Assembly (NCBI GenBank): GCA_007119075.1
Contig: SKQJ01000206.1
Location: 1 to 5,926, forward strand
Length of the DNA stretch: 5,926 nucleotides
Source: Bacteroidales bacterium
GTDB lineage: Bacteria; Bacteroidota; Bacteroidia; Bacteroidales; PUMT01
Reading direction: 5' to 3'
Positions 5,745-5,926 of this stretch are shown here, piece by piece; within the stretch, counting starts at the first letter, position 1, and each line of letters starts with the position of its first letter. The notes under the pieces were generated by a model. That model saw only the letters and a program-made list of their open reading frames with translations. It searched no databases and had not been told where the DNA came from. The position numbers were made by a program, and so were the translations under genes.

Positions 5745-5926
5745 GATTCAGCGAATTTGATTTCGCCGGGCGACGTTTGCTGAGTGACAGGCTGCAAGTT
5801 CCGCAATAGATTCCGAAGCTCTTTGGAGATTCAGCGAATTTGATTTCGCCGGGCTATGTTTACGGAGTGTCAGGCTGCAAGTCCCGCCATAGATTCCGAA
5901 GCTCTTTGGAGATTCAGCGAATTTGA
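5745..5926. repeat. Tandem array with an 83-bp period, truncated by the window edge
   Basis: Two full units (5745-5827 and 5828-5910) match at 76 of 83 positions with no gaps. A third begins at 5911 and is identical for the 16 bases visible. All seven differences fall in unit positions 28-61, so a 49-base block (unit positions 62-83 plus 1-27) is identical between copies. Each unit contains the small dyad GCGAA-6 nt-TTCGC (5751-5766; 5834-5849). It also has a second near-palindrome, TCCGAAG-CT-CTTTGGA (5812-5827), at the unit boundary. The period is not a multiple of three and stops occur in the forward frames, so it is unlikely to encode a repeat protein. The array begins 29 bp after the stop of the 72-residue gene. 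Its function is unknown. Confidence 0.92.

Noticed and set aside
5771..5784. GTTTGCT resembling an integron attC core site
   Set aside because: No complementary RYYYAAC partner lies at the other end of the unit, the second copy reads GTTTACG, and there is no integrase or cassette gene.
5745..5926. CRISPR-like repeat and spacer layout (49-bp repeats with a 34-bp spacer)
   Set aside because: The would-be spacers are homologous to each other, with 27 of 34 positions identical. The period is that of a plain tandem repeat, and no cas gene is present.

Overview
The window looks like chromosomal DNA from a member of the Bacteroidetes, most likely the Bacteroidales. The UvrA sequence has the phrasing I associate with that group (GKTISPVSGKEV at residues 120-131). 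Most starts lack a Shine-Dalgarno sequence, and the intergenic regions are AT-rich with TTTG-type boxes. Two genes for exported proteins also resemble uncharacterised Bacteroidetes families. This placement rests on remembered family features, not on a search.

Layout, left to right. Positions 3-185 may hold the last 60 codons of a gene entering from the left. Next come two same-strand genes of unknown function: a 304-residue putative lipoprotein (263-1177) and a 145-residue secreted protein with four cysteines (1239-1676). They converge on uvrA (1692-4511, minus strand), a complete excision-repair ATPase with 15 bp between the facing stop codons. A 284-bp AT-rich region (4512-4795) separates uvrA from a divergent ECF-type sigma factor gene (4797-5387), which has a GTG start and a strong Shine-Dalgarno sequence. 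Downstream lies an elaborate terminator hairpin nested inside a longer imperfect inverted repeat (5388-5487). It is followed by a 72-residue protein of unknown function (5497-5715). The right end is a tandem array with an exact 83-bp period (5745-5926), cut by the window edge.

How the genes relate. uvrA is a housekeeping DNA-repair gene. The two exported proteins probably form a small transcription unit acting in the cell envelope. The sigma factor and the 72-residue protein are the most plausible regulatory pair. No recognisable anti-sigma factor (a protein with a membrane segment or zinc motif) lies beside the sigma gene in this window. The terminator between the two genes suggests the small gene is either attenuated or has its own promoter. 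I found no RNA gene, insertion sequence or CRISPR array. The least explained parts are the 83-bp array and the folded spacer between the sigma gene and the small gene.
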